From Ignavibacteria bacterium (GTDB taxonomy: Bacteria > Bacteroidota > Ignavibacteria > Kapaibacteriales > UBA2268), in assembly GCA_026416955.1 (NCBI GenBank), contig JAOAEE010000013.1, forward strand, positions 62,001-126,000: 64,000 nt of DNA, in the 5' to 3' direction. Under the pieces are notes generated by a model. It worked only from the letters and a program-made list of their open reading frames with translations. It was not told the origin of the DNA and made no database searches. The translations under genes were made by a program, and so were the position numbers. Numbering within the stretch: position 1 is the stretch's first letter; each line of letters starts with the position of its first letter. Of this stretch, positions 1-9,601 are shown in pieces.

Positions 1-3000
1 TTTCCATAAATAAATATGATGAGCTACTCGATAAACTTTCGGCTTTAAGATTACTTGCTTACGATGGTAAACCAATATCAATTGAATGGAAAAACTTACC
101 AATTTGTAACCAATTAAGGAATATAAAGATTATTTTTAAGAAAACGGATACTTTATTCTTTTTCACAACAGTGCAAAATTCAAGTTTGCCAATTTTAAAC
201 GCTTATCCACCATTTTTAAGATATAGTTCAGTAATACCAGGTCAAAGTAAAGATTTAGAACTTACACTGGTCGCTCGAAATTTCAATATCAAAATAGATA
301 GTTTTAAATTACACAATCCTCACTTCAAAATTATTTCTGGGAACATTTCATCACCATTTATTCTTTTAAAGGATTCTTCTCATAAACTAACAATTAGATT
401 TACGCCTTCTGATTCTTCTATTGTTTTCGACAGCCTAGTTATTTATTCCGAGGCTTGTCAAGTAAAAAAAATAAACATCACTGGTGGTTTCCCCAACAAA
501 AAACCCAAAGAAAGAACACTTTCAATACTCCATCCAGCGTGTGGAGACCAATTCTTTATTGGTGATACAATACATATTCGCTGGGAAGGTTTACTCCCAA
601 CCGATGTCGTCCAACTTCAATACTCTACAAATGGTGGCGAAAGTTGGGATACACTTGCTATAAATGTTTTAGGTCTGGATTATAAATTCTACCTCGACCC
701 AAATAAATTCCAAGAAACCGATTCGTTTTTAATCCGTGTAATCCAAATTTGGCCTAATAATGCTGGGGAGACAATTGAGTTGCGCCATTTAAGTGCTATC
801 AACTCTGCCAATTTCAATAGAGATGCATCACTAATTGTAACATCAAGTAGCCACCCCGATGAATTTGCTTTAGTTTGGAATCCCGGTACTGGAAGCAAAA
901 TATTTAACCTTAAAGGGCATACAAAGCAAGTCAATTGGTCTTGCTTCGACAACCAAGATAGGTATGTTATTACTGCATCCGACGATTCGACTTCAATCCT
1001 TTACGATATCAAAAGCGGAGACTCTCTTTTCACTTTCAAAGGTCACAAAAGTAAAGTAACTTCAGCAAATTTTAGCCCAGACGGAAACTATGTCGTAACT
1101 TCTGGCACTGATGGAAAATGTATCGTTTGGGACCTTAACAGTAAAAAGTCGGTCTATACTTTATCTACAGGAATAAACCCAATTTATTTTGCAAGTTTTA
1201 CACCCGATACAAATTTCATTGCATACGCTTCCTACGATGGAAATATATATTTATTTGACATAAAAAAACTTAAAGTTACTAAAACCTTCATTACTAAATT
1301 TGGTAACAACCATATCCACCATTTTTCATTTCATCAAGGAAATAAGAAACTCGCTGCTGCATCGCACCTTGGCTTGATTTTCATTTTTGATTACAATCCA
1401 GACGACACTACGACGAAAGTCTTCCCAAATTTCATACTTTCGCACGATACTATAAGTTATCCAGCAATAAATTCTGCATACTTTAACTCCAATGGTAATT
1501 GGTTAATTACCTCGGGCAGCGATTCAAGAATATTAAGATGGAATCCATTCACTGGTGAACTCATTGATTCTATTGCAATTGGAGAACACTCAAACTCTGT
1601 AACTTCTGCTTCTTTTAGTTTCGACGATGCTATGTTATTGACTTCAAGTTGGGACAGTACCGCAAAAATTTTCAACAGAACAAAACTTGGCTTGCAAATT
1701 GATACTACAGATTGTCTTTTTTCTATTGTGAAACCTAAGGTTTTATCCTATGATATCAATTTTGGAAAGGTATTCCTTGGAAAAGCAAAAGATACTTTAG
1801 TAAATCCAATTATCATTAATAATTCGAAAATTCCTTTGGTGATTGAAGAAATTTTGCAAAAAGGAGCAAATGAAAAAGAGTTTTCAATATTAACTCCCTA
1901 CCCCAAAACTATACTCAATCCAAATGATACCCTAAGCCTTGTTCTTAAATTTTCACCATTTGATGTAGGAACCCGAATCTCCAAGTTGGTTTTCAAATTC
2001 AAAGGTGGAATGTTAGATGTAAATTTATTTGGTGAAGGTGTAATTCCGCCTATAACAATTGAACCCAATTTAGTCGAGATAGGAGAAGTTGTGGTTGGTG
2101 AATTTAAAGATACATTACTAAGGTACATAATTAGAAATCCCTCGACAAAAGAAATACGATTACTTTCAGTTAGAAACATTGGTCCAGATTCAGTTTTCTT
2201 TAGCATTATTGATGGAGGGGAAACAACTGTAATTAAACCCAAAGATTACCACCCATTAACCATACGATTTACACCTAATACTCTAGGTCCGAAAAATACA
2301 ATAATTGAATTCCAAACAGACTCCGAAATACCAAAATCCTTCCTTAACATTGTTGGTGAGGGGGTTATCCCAATCTACGACTCAATTACAATCTCGATAG
2401 GTAATTATTTTGCAAAACCAGGTGAAATAGTTAATATTCCAATAAAATTAAAAAACCAAAAATTCATTAATAAAAATTCGTTTTATTCTGGTCTTGGTTT
2501 CGACCTGAGTTTTAATAAAACAATTCTTGAACCAATAGATAATAAATTTCAGTCTATTATTTCTAATGACATACGAACCTTAAAAATTCTTGTTGAAAAG
2601 GAGAACTTGGACGATTCTGTTTTAACATTCCTAAGATTCAAAGTCGGGCTTGGAAACGATTCTGTTACATCATTAGTTATATCTAATAGTTTTCCATTGG
2701 GAAAAGGCAAAATTGTTATTAAAGAGGAATCTGGAAAACTATTTCTTAAGGACTTATGTAAAGAAGGTGGAATTAGACTTTTTGAACCCGATGGAAAGAT
2801 TGGAATCGGTCCAATTTCTCCTAATCCGACAGAAGGAATTACTTATATTAATTTTGAAACAGTTGAGGAAGGAAAAACAAAACTTGAACTTTTTAACAAC
2901 TCCGGAAATTTAGTCGATGTTTTATTAGATGAAATTTTAAAGCCAGGTAGATACGAAATAATTTTTGATGCAAACAGTTTGGAATCTGGAATATATTTAT

Positions 3001-3056
3001 TAATTTTACGAACACCGAACAATGTTTTGACAAAGATTTTGCAAGTTGTTAAATGA
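1..3056 (+). CDS. Secreted WD40 / choice-of-anchor-D protein with T9SS sorting domain (5' partial)
   Basis: The reading frame is open from base 3, so the gene begins left of the window; the GTG at 171 used by the ORF track is internal. Using the track numbering, residues about 210-500 hold WD40-like repeats (for example SGTDGKCIVWDL and TASDDSTSILYDI). Two ASH/choice-of-anchor-D-like modules follow at about 525-735, then a cohesin-like beta domain at about 740-860. The last 80 residues are a type A T9SS sorting domain (PISPNPTEG ... SGIYLLILRT ... KILQVVK). It is inferred to be exported to the cell surface by the T9SS. The next gene starts inside its stop codon (ATGA). The domain picture is clear; the biological role is not known. 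Confidence 0.85.
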   Translation, partial: SINKYDELLDKLSALRLLAYDGKPISIEWKNLPICNQLRNIKIIFKKTDTLFFFTTVQNSSLPILNAYPPFLRYSSVIPGQSKDLELTLVARNFNIKIDSFKLHNPHFKIISGNISSPFILLKDSSHKLTIRFTPSDSSIVFDSLVIYSEACQVKKINITGGFPNKKPKERTLSILHPACGDQFFIGDTIHIRWEGLLPTDVVQLQYSTNGGESWDTLAINVLGLDYKFYLDPNKFQETDSFLIRVIQIWPNNAGETIELRHLSAINSANFNRDASLIVTSSSHPDEFALVWNPGTGSKIFNLKGHTKQVNWSCFDNQDRYVITASDDSTSILYDIKSGDSLFTFKGHKSKVTSANFSPDGNYVVTSGTDGKCIVWDLNSKKSVYTLSTGINPIYFASFTPDTNFIAYASYDGNIYLFDIKKLKVTKTFITKFGNNHIHHFSFHQGNKKLAAASHLGLIFIFDYNPDDTTTKVFPNFILSHDTISYPAINSAYFNSNGNWLITSGSDSRILRWNPFTGELIDSIAIGEHSNSVTSASFSFDDAMLLTSSWDSTAKIFNRTKLGLQIDTTDCLFSIVKPKVLSYDINFGKVFLGKAKDTLVNPIIINNSKIPLVIEEILQKGANEKEFSILTPYPKTILNPNDTLSLVLKFSPFDVGTRISKLVFKFKGGMLDVNLFGEGVIPPITIEPNLVEIGEVVVGEFKDTLLRYIIRNPSTKEIRLLSVRNIGPDSVFFSIIDGGETTVIKPKDYHPLTIRFTPNTLGPKNTIIEFQTDSEIPKSFLNIVGEGVIPIYDSITISIGNYFAKPGEIVNIPIKLKNQKFINKNSFYSGLGFDLSFNKTILEPIDNKFQSIISNDIRTLKILVEKENLDDSVLTFLRFKVGLGNDSVTSLVISNSFPLGKGKIVIKEESGKLFLKDLCKEGGIRLFEPDGKIGIGPISPNPTEGITYINFETVEEGKTKLELFNNSGNLVDVLLDEILKPGRYEIIFDANSLESGIYLLILRTPNNVLTKILQVVK

Positions 3057-4165
3057 AAAAGTTATTAATTAACATCTTCATCCTTTCATTCATTATCCAA
3101 ATGTGGATTTATCCCAATGATAATTTGATTTCCCAATTTAATATTGTATTGGAAAATCCAAACAATTTAAAACAATTAAACGACCCGATAAATTTTTATT
3201 ACGTTAAAATTGGTGACACCAAGATAAAGAATTTCTACATTTCAAATGCTGGCACTACATCTTATTCAATAAATAAAATTCAATTTCAAAACGGGGGGCT
3301 TGGGGTTTTTTTCTTTTCTACAACACCAAAAATTCCAATAGTTATCAATCCGAATGAGTCAATTAATATAACTTTAACATTCCAACCCGATAGAGTTCAA
3401 TCCTTCTATGATACACTTCTAATTTTCTTTAATGAACCATTTAATTTTATCTATTCGATACCCGTCGAAGGACACTCAACTTGTTTAAACAAACTATTTG
3501 TAATCGACACTTCCTATTTTGTTGGGACCCCTAATTTTACTATTCCAGTTTTAATAAAAGGCGATTCAAATTTAGGGGAATCTTTCCCAATAGACCTTTC
3601 ATTCTACATAACAACAAATGCGAAAGTTTTCCATATCGACAGCATTCGCAATGGTTCAATTGTTGAAAGAACTTCTCACAAAACATTTATTACTTATAAA
3701 ATAAATATTAGCAACTTCACTCTGGACTCAACACAAAAGGAGGTATGTTATCTTATTGGCCAATTGTTTTTATCCGAGCAAGATACTACAATGCTTTCTT
3801 TTTACAATCCTCAATGCAATGTCGATGGTATTTTTTTCGAAACAGAGAATGGTAAAATAGGAACTTATGGAATTTGCATTTCAAATATTTCCTTAGTTAA
3901 TTTCGATACTGATTTCATCAAAATCAATATTCCAAATCAAGTAATTAGTAACGAATTGGAAATCCATTTTAATCAAAACAGAGAAAAGCAAAATTTGGTT
4001 TCCGTAAAAATCTATAATTCTCTTGGGAAAGAAATAATCTTCTTAACCTCTAAAACCCAAACAAAATTGACTATTCCAACTAATAATCTTTCCTCTGGTA
4101 TATACAAGGTAGAAATAATCACCGAATATCAAAAATATTCCAAATTAATTAGCGTTATTAAGTAA
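3053..4165 (+). CDS. Secreted ASH-like protein with T9SS sorting domain
   Basis: This 370-residue protein starts with a signal peptide (MKKLLINIFILSFIIQMWIY). An ASH/choice-of-anchor-D-like beta domain covers about residues 45-145 and a cohesin-like beta segment about 150-270. A C-terminal type A sorting domain ends in LSSGIYKVEIITEYQ. It overlaps the preceding gene by ATGA, so the two are translationally coupled. They share the same architecture minus the WD40 propeller, suggesting a pair of cell-surface proteins delivered by the T9SS. No enzymatic motif is visible. Substrate or partner is unknown. Confidence 0.8.
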   Translation: MKKLLINIFILSFIIQMWIYPNDNLISQFNIVLENPNNLKQLNDPINFYYVKIGDTKIKNFYISNAGTTSYSINKIQFQNGGLGVFFFSTTPKIPIVINPNESINITLTFQPDRVQSFYDTLLIFFNEPFNFIYSIPVEGHSTCLNKLFVIDTSYFVGTPNFTIPVLIKGDSNLGESFPIDLSFYITTNAKVFHIDSIRNGSIVERTSHKTFITYKINISNFTLDSTQKEVCYLIGQLFLSEQDTTMLSFYNPQCNVDGIFFETENGKIGTYGICISNISLVNFDTDFIKINIPNQVISNELEIHFNQNREKQNLVSVKIYNSLGKEIIFLTSKTQTKLTIPTNNLSSGIYKVEIITEYQKYSKLISVIK

Positions 4166-4183
4166 TCTTATTAATGATGCGAA

Positions 4184-5443
4184 ATGATAAGTTCTGTACG
4201 AGGCACCAAAGATATTTTACCAGAGGAGATGCCTATTTGGTATTTCATAGAAAAAACGCTACAAGAAGTTTCTTCGCTCTTTGGTTTTAAAGAAATTCGC
4301 TTACCAATATTTGAAAAAACAGAGGTTTTTCAGCGTTCAATAGGAGAAGCAACTGATGTTGTACGAAAAGAAATGTATACTTTCGTCGACAGAGGTGGAG
4401 ATTCAATTACATTGCGTCCAGAATTAACTGCTAGTGTTGTTCGCGCTGTTATTCAACACAACCTACTCTCCGAAAGCCCCCTTTTAAGACTTTGGTACTA
4501 TGGTCCCCTTTTCCGTTACGAACGCCCTCAAAAAGGAAGATTACGGCAGTTTCACCAATATGGAGCAGAAATAATTGGCTCGAGCCATCCAGAAGCCGAT
4601 GTGGAAATCCTTCTACTTGCAAATAGTATTATAAAAAAACTCGGAATTAGCGAATACACATTGCTTATCAACTCGCTTGGGAATCTAAAATCGAGACTAA
4701 AGTACAGAGAAATCCTTGTATCCTACTTGAAACAACATTCAAATGAATTGTCGGTAGAAAGTCGTGAAAGGCTTGGAAAAAATCCTCTACGAGTACTTGA
4801 TTCAAAAGATCCCAACGATTTGGAAATTATACAAAACTCCCCTCTTATATACGATTTTTTAGATGAAGAAAGTAAAGAACATTACAATAATACTAAAATG
4901 ATGCTCAAAGAATATGGAATTTCTTTCAAGGAGTATCCCTATTTAGTTAGAGGTTTGGATTATTATTCCCATACGGTTTTTGAGTTTCAAAGTTCTTTTT
5001 TAGGTTCTCAAGACGCTTTTGGTGGTGGGGGTAGATACAATGAACTTTTCACCCAGTTTTCCCAAAAAAATGATATTCCTTCAATAGGTTTCGCGTTAGG
5101 GATAGAAAGGATTGTTCTAATTCTTGAATCACAAGGTATTGAGTTTAAACAAGAAAATCCAAAAGTTTTTGTTGCATACAACGATTCAAAGTTCATTCCA
5201 AAAGTCCTCGAAATTGCACAAAAATTAAGAGAATTTGGAATTTCAACAATCTTCGACCTTCAAAGGCGCTCCTTAAAGGCACAGTTAAAAGATGCAAATA
5301 AAAAAGGAGTAAGTTATACAATAATTATTGGAGAAGAAGAAATCAACAACCAAACCATCTCAATTAAGAATATGCAAGATGGTAATCAATTTACAATTGA
5401 AATCAGAAAAGGAATTGAATTTTTGATTAATGAATTGAAATAG
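4184..5443 (+). CDS. hisS: Histidine--tRNA ligase
   Basis: Charges tRNA-His with histidine in the cytoplasm. The 419-residue length is normal for bacterial HisRS. The class II motifs are present: motif 2 around residues 110-130 (FRYERPQKGRLRQFHQYGAE), the histidine-binding signature RGLDYYSHTVFEF near 256-268, a glycine-rich GGGGRYN, and motif 3 SIGFALGIERI near 305. The C-terminal anticodon-binding domain is complete. It follows the two secreted proteins by 18 bases and is followed by a histidine kinase gene after only 2 bases, so it is probably co-transcribed with the kinase. Confidence 0.97.
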   Translation: MISSVRGTKDILPEEMPIWYFIEKTLQEVSSLFGFKEIRLPIFEKTEVFQRSIGEATDVVRKEMYTFVDRGGDSITLRPELTASVVRAVIQHNLLSESPLLRLWYYGPLFRYERPQKGRLRQFHQYGAEIIGSSHPEADVEILLLANSIIKKLGISEYTLLINSLGNLKSRLKYREILVSYLKQHSNELSVESRERLGKNPLRVLDSKDPNDLEIIQNSPLIYDFLDEESKEHYNNTKMMLKEYGISFKEYPYLVRGLDYYSHTVFEFQSSFLGSQDAFGGGGRYNELFTQFSQKNDIPSIGFALGIERIVLILESQGIEFKQENPKVFVAYNDSKFIPKVLEIAQKLREFGISTIFDLQRRSLKAQLKDANKKGVSYTIIIGEEEINNQTISIKNMQDGNQFTIEIRKGIEFLINELK

Positions 5444-5445
5444 TT

Positions 5446-6678
5446 ATGCCATTTATTAAAATAACAGATTCAAATAAGTGGCAAATAAAATTAATATTGA
5501 TTTCAATTGCCTCTGTTATCGTTTTGTTGATAATGCTGTTTACCAATAAACTTGTTTCCGAGTTAATTCAAAGGGAAAAAGAATCTGTCCAACTTTTTGC
5601 AGACGTTTACAGAAGATATACAAATTTAAACACCAATCCCGAAGACATCGATTTTCTTGTTACAAAACTTTCTACCCTCATAAAATTTCCAATGATAATG
5701 ACAGACGAAAAAGACAATCCTATCTACCCATTTGAATCATATACATTGAACATTAACTTCAACCCTAAATGGAGCACAGAAGAAAAGAGACGGTATTTGA
5801 AAAAATTAATCGAAAAGATTAAAACTGATTATCCACCAATAGTAATTTATAATGACAACGGAGAAATTTTTGCCAAATTTTATTATACCCATTCAACTTT
5901 AATAGAAAGGCTTAAATTCTTTCCTATAATTGAAATTCTTGTAGCGTTTGTTTTTGTGTTCTTTGGTTATTTAGCATTTAAAAATATCAAAAAAAGCGAG
6001 GAATCGAAACTTTGGGTTGGAATGGCAAAAGAAGCTGCCCATCAACTCGGCACCCCACTTTCATCACTACTTGCCTGGTTGGAAATTTTGAAAACTAACA
6101 ACAACCAAGAAATTCCAACCGAGGAAATAATAAAAGAAATGGAACAAGATATTATGCGGCTGCAAACAATATCGGAAAGATTTTCTAAAATCGGTTCTAA
6201 AACAGACAAAATTCGAGTAAATTTAATAGAATTAGTAGAAAATGTTGTCGATTACTTTGAAAAAAGATTACCTCATCTTGGGAAAAGAATTAGTATTGTG
6301 AAAAAATTTCCAGACAAACCAATTTTTGGAGACGTTAATCCCATTCTGTTTTCTTGGTCAATCGAAAATTTATTGAAAAACTCCTTCGAAGCAATAGAAA
6401 ACAAAGAAGGCAAAATTGAAATAAAAATTTTAGAGAGCAAAAAAAGAGTACAAATACTTCTAACCGACAACGGTAAAGGTATGACTTCCAGACAAAAAAG
6501 ATATGCTTTTCAACCCGGATATACCACTAAAACCCGTGGTTGGGGTATTGGTCTCACTTTTTGTAAGCGTATAATCGAGGATTACCATAATAGTAAAATT
6601 TTTATTAAGGAAACATCCCCTGGCAAAGGAACTACATTTGTAATCGAACTTCCAAACAAATTCCCAACTGTTCAATAG
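5446..6678 (+). CDS. Sensor histidine kinase, PorY-like candidate
   Basis: A 410-residue membrane kinase. TM1 lies at about residues 16-36, a small periplasmic domain follows, and TM2 is at about 153-175. The H-box is VGMAKEAAHQLGTPLSSLLAW with the phospho-accepting His in AHQLGTP. The ATPase domain has an N-box (NLLKNSFEAIEN), G1 (DNGKGM) and G2 (GWGIGLTFCKRII). From memory, the WVGMAKE-AHQLGTP H-box is typical of Bacteroidota kinases of the PorY group, which partner PorX. A PorX homologue is encoded at 38840, so a PorXY pairing is a reasonable inference but not proven. It starts 2 bases after hisS. Confidence 0.85.
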   Translation: MPFIKITDSNKWQIKLILISIASVIVLLIMLFTNKLVSELIQREKESVQLFADVYRRYTNLNTNPEDIDFLVTKLSTLIKFPMIMTDEKDNPIYPFESYTLNINFNPKWSTEEKRRYLKKLIEKIKTDYPPIVIYNDNGEIFAKFYYTHSTLIERLKFFPIIEILVAFVFVFFGYLAFKNIKKSEESKLWVGMAKEAAHQLGTPLSSLLAWLEILKTNNNQEIPTEEIIKEMEQDIMRLQTISERFSKIGSKTDKIRVNLIELVENVVDYFEKRLPHLGKRISIVKKFPDKPIFGDVNPILFSWSIENLLKNSFEAIENKEGKIEIKILESKKRVQILLTDNGKGMTSRQKRYAFQPGYTTKTRGWGIGLTFCKRIIEDYHNSKIFIKETSPGKGTTFVIELPNKFPTVQ

Positions 6679-6715
6679 TAAAACTTTCTTAATTTTGCTT
6701 TTTTATTAATTTCAA

Positions 6716-8371
6716 ATGAAAAAGATTTTAGTAATTATTTTTTTACTTTGTGTTGGGACACTTTATTCGATATTTTGCCAGAAACAACCTAAAGAAGAGC
6801 CCATCCTTAACTATATTATTACTGGAATTAGAGAAAACCAGATCGATACCCTCGCTTACCAAACAGGACAAAGAATTATTAAAGAGACAGAAGGTTTGGT
6901 GGAAAAAGAAATCGACCCCGATAAATATTTACTCGGACCACAAGACAGACTTACAATTTCAATAATTTCTACAAGACCCAGAGAGTTAGAAGTCGAAGTT
7001 TCCCCCGAAGGAAAACTTTCAATTCCAGAGGTTGGTGTTGTTAATGTCAAAGGTTTAACTCTTTCCCAAGCTCAAAAAGTAATTGTCGAAAAAGTAAAAA
7101 CAATTTTAAAAGCAACGGAAGTAAATGTGCTCTTAAAAAATATTCGAAAATTCAAAGTCTCTATTGCTGGTGCAGTCCAAAAGTCGGCAATAGTTTCTGC
7201 ATCAAGTACCGATAGAGTTTCAGAAATTATCGACAAAGCTGGTGGATTTAAAGAGAATGCATCCCTACGCAAAATACTACTCTACCGGAACGATGGAAAA
7301 GAAATAATTCGTGTTGACTTATACAAATTTTTCTTTCTAAACGATAGAGAATCTAACCCATTCGTTACTGGAGGAGACCATATTATTGTCCCCTTTGCCT
7401 CGGAAAACGAATATATTGAAGCCCAAGGAGAAGTTTTACGCCCCGGTAAATTTGAATTCCTTGAAGGAGATTCTCTTTCAACACTACTTCGCTTCGCCCA
7501 AGGTTTCACTGAATTAGCATTACTTGATTCTGTCGAATTTGTTCGTCAAAAAGATGGAAACATTTTTGAAACAAGAATCCTAAATGTCTCATCTTGGAAA
7601 GAGAAAATAAGACATACTTATGAAAAGATACCAGGGGATTTTCCACTGAAACTGGGTGATAGAATATTTATCCGAAAGATTGGAAGTTGGAAAAAACCAA
7701 GTTCAGTAATAATCGAAGGTGAAGTTTTATACCCCGGACGCTACGCAATCGACGAACATACAGTCCGAATCTCTGACTTACTTGCCAAAAGCGGTGGATT
7801 CACCAAAGATGCTGATATAGAAAAAGTGAGATTTATTCGACAGTCACTATTGAACGTAATAGACCCAGAAATGGAACGACTTTCAAGAATTCCACCATCT
7901 GAAATGTCGAAAAATGAGTATAGGTATTTCCTTTCTAGAGTTAATGAGAGAAAAGGTTTGATGTCCATTAACTTCTTAAGAATTCTGGAAAATCCAAACA
8001 GCGACGATAACATTGTTCTTCAAGACTTAGATTCTATTTATGTTCCAAAGAAAAATGAATTTGTAAATATTCAAGGTAGAGTAAACAATCCCGGGTTAGT
8101 AGCATATAAGCCCGGATATAATTATTTGGATTATATACAATTGGCCGGTGGATTTGGATTTCGTGCAGACGAAGATGCAACGCTAGTTGTAAAATCAAAA
8201 GGCGAGCAATTTCGTGCTCGCGACCTAAATTATAAAATTGAACCGGGCGATAATATTCTTGTGCCACCTCAAGAGGAAGTTACCTTCTTCGAAATCTTTA
8301 CTACTGCACTCACAATTACAACACAGATACTTACAATCGCAGGGGTGGTTTTAGCATTTATTAAATTATAA
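6716..8371 (+). CDS. Polysaccharide export protein with SLBB repeats (Wza-like)
   Basis: This 551-residue protein has an N-terminal hydrophobic signal (ILVIIFLLCVGTLYSI). A poly-export domain (GPQDRLTISIISTRP) covers about residues 75-150. At least four SLBB-like repeats follow, recognisable by G-x-V-x-x-P-G and AGGF patterns (GEVLRPGKF, GEVLYPGRY, GRVNNPGLV). The C-terminus is one hydrophobic helix (TITTQILTIAGVVLAFI), as in outer-membrane Wza-type channels. It most likely forms the outer-membrane exit for capsule or exopolysaccharide, with the Wzz-like protein encoded 9 bases downstream. The sugar-synthesis genes are not in this window apart from the nucleotidyltransferase fusion at 23.6-26.1 kb. 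Confidence 0.9.
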   Translation: MKKILVIIFLLCVGTLYSIFCQKQPKEEPILNYIITGIRENQIDTLAYQTGQRIIKETEGLVEKEIDPDKYLLGPQDRLTISIISTRPRELEVEVSPEGKLSIPEVGVVNVKGLTLSQAQKVIVEKVKTILKATEVNVLLKNIRKFKVSIAGAVQKSAIVSASSTDRVSEIIDKAGGFKENASLRKILLYRNDGKEIIRVDLYKFFFLNDRESNPFVTGGDHIIVPFASENEYIEAQGEVLRPGKFEFLEGDSLSTLLRFAQGFTELALLDSVEFVRQKDGNIFETRILNVSSWKEKIRHTYEKIPGDFPLKLGDRIFIRKIGSWKKPSSVIIEGEVLYPGRYAIDEHTVRISDLLAKSGGFTKDADIEKVRFIRQSLLNVIDPEMERLSRIPPSEMSKNEYRYFLSRVNERKGLMSINFLRILENPNSDDNIVLQDLDSIYVPKKNEFVNIQGRVNNPGLVAYKPGYNYLDYIQLAGGFGFRADEDATLVVKSKGEQFRARDLNYKIEPGDNILVPPQEEVTFFEIFTTALTITTQILTIAGVVLAFIKL

Positions 8372-8380
8372 AGTAAAACA

Positions 8381-9547
8381 ATGGACGAAAAAGAAACTCA
8401 AAGAATCGAATTTAATTTTACCAGAATATTGAAAGTTGCTATTAAACACTACAAATTCATTCTTTTATTTACAATTCTTACAAGTATTTTAGTAGTGGGA
8501 ATTTCGTATCTATTACCTCATAAGTACGAATCGAAGTCTACATTACTTCCACCAGAAGAAATTATCGGAGGTAGTTTGACCGAATTTCTAAGGGCTTTTT
8601 CCAATTTACCAACTTTTGGTTCTGGAAGGGCAACCAAAATTCAATTATATTATGAGATGCTTAAAAGTAAAGAACTGGCAAAATTTATTGCCCAAAAGGA
8701 TGAAATAAAAAAATTAAAAATATTTAAAGATCTAGATTCTATCGACTTACAAAGAACAATCTATCAAATTCTTAATGTAGACTTAAAACAATCAGGTTTA
8801 TTTATCATTACAGCAAAAGTACCCACAGGTTTTTTCCCTAATAAAGAAGAAAAGAACCTTGCAGCTAAAGCATCTGCATTGGTGGTAAAATTTGCTTTGG
8901 AAGGATTAGATACACTCGTCCACACTAGAATTTCCACACGCTCTAAAAGAAAAAGAGTTTTGATTGAAAATCTTCTTGCAGAAAAAAAATTCCAACTTGA
9001 TTCTATCGAAAAAGAAATTGAGGATTTCCAGAGAAAAAACAAAATAATAGGCCTCGACGAGCAGAGCAAAGCAATCCTTTCTTCTACTATTAATATTGGA
9101 AGCGAACTTGCCAAGGCAGAAATCGAATTATCCTTGTTTCAAACAGAATATGAACAAAATTCTCCATACATAAAAGCTCTTAGGGACAAAATTCAAAAAT
9201 TGCGTGAGCAATATTCAAGAGTTCAAACTGGTGGCTTAACTGGTACTGAAGCATATTCTATTCCCTTGGAACAAATCCCTTCGCTTTATCGCCAGTATAT
9301 GAATCTGCTTCGCGAACAAAAGATACTTGAACAAGTTACAATTTTCCTTGAAACTCAGAAATATACCGAAACAATTCAAGAAAGCACTGAAATTCCCGGT
9401 GTTGATGTACTCGATACTCCCACTATTCCAATTTCCCACTCATCTCCAAACAGAAAAATTCTCCTTCTTTTTTCTTTAATAATTTCCTTCATAGTCTCAG
9501 TTGCTATTGTAACAATAAAATCATATAAAAAGGGGGAAATTAAATAA
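8381..9547 (+). CDS. Wzz/GumC-type polysaccharide chain-length protein
   Basis: A 388-residue inner-membrane protein of the Wzz/PCP family. TM1 lies at about residues 25-48 and is followed by the typical HKYESKSTLLPP segment. A long periplasmic coiled-coil region covers about 185-320 (LLAEKKFQLDSIEKEIEDF, then RDKIQKLREQYSRV). TM2 is near 360-380. There is no C-terminal tyrosine kinase domain, so it is the short, kinase-less form. It directly follows the Wza-like gene, and together they would span the envelope for polysaccharide export. Its stop codon lies inside the T-tract of the opposite-strand sod terminator. Confidence 0.87.
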   Translation: MDEKETQRIEFNFTRILKVAIKHYKFILLFTILTSILVVGISYLLPHKYESKSTLLPPEEIIGGSLTEFLRAFSNLPTFGSGRATKIQLYYEMLKSKELAKFIAQKDEIKKLKIFKDLDSIDLQRTIYQILNVDLKQSGLFIITAKVPTGFFPNKEEKNLAAKASALVVKFALEGLDTLVHTRISTRSKRKRVLIENLLAEKKFQLDSIEKEIEDFQRKNKIIGLDEQSKAILSSTINIGSELAKAEIELSLFQTEYEQNSPYIKALRDKIQKLREQYSRVQTGGLTGTEAYSIPLEQIPSLYRQYMNLLREQKILEQVTIFLETQKYTETIQESTEIPGVDVLDTPTIPISHSSPNRKILLLFSLIISFIVSVAIVTIKSYKKGEIK

Positions 9548-9572
9548 AAAAATGGGGGCAAACAAACCCCCA
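9546..9572 (-). terminator. Rho-independent terminator of the superoxide dismutase gene
   Basis: On the minus strand TGGGGG and CCCCCA pair around an 8-base loop and are followed by seven T residues. The T-tract overlaps the stop codon of the convergent wzz-like gene. On the plus strand the hairpin is not followed by a T-run, so it should act mainly on sod. Confidence 0.8.
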
Positions 9573-9601
9573 ATTGCTATCAAAAAATTTTAATTATTTT
9601 T

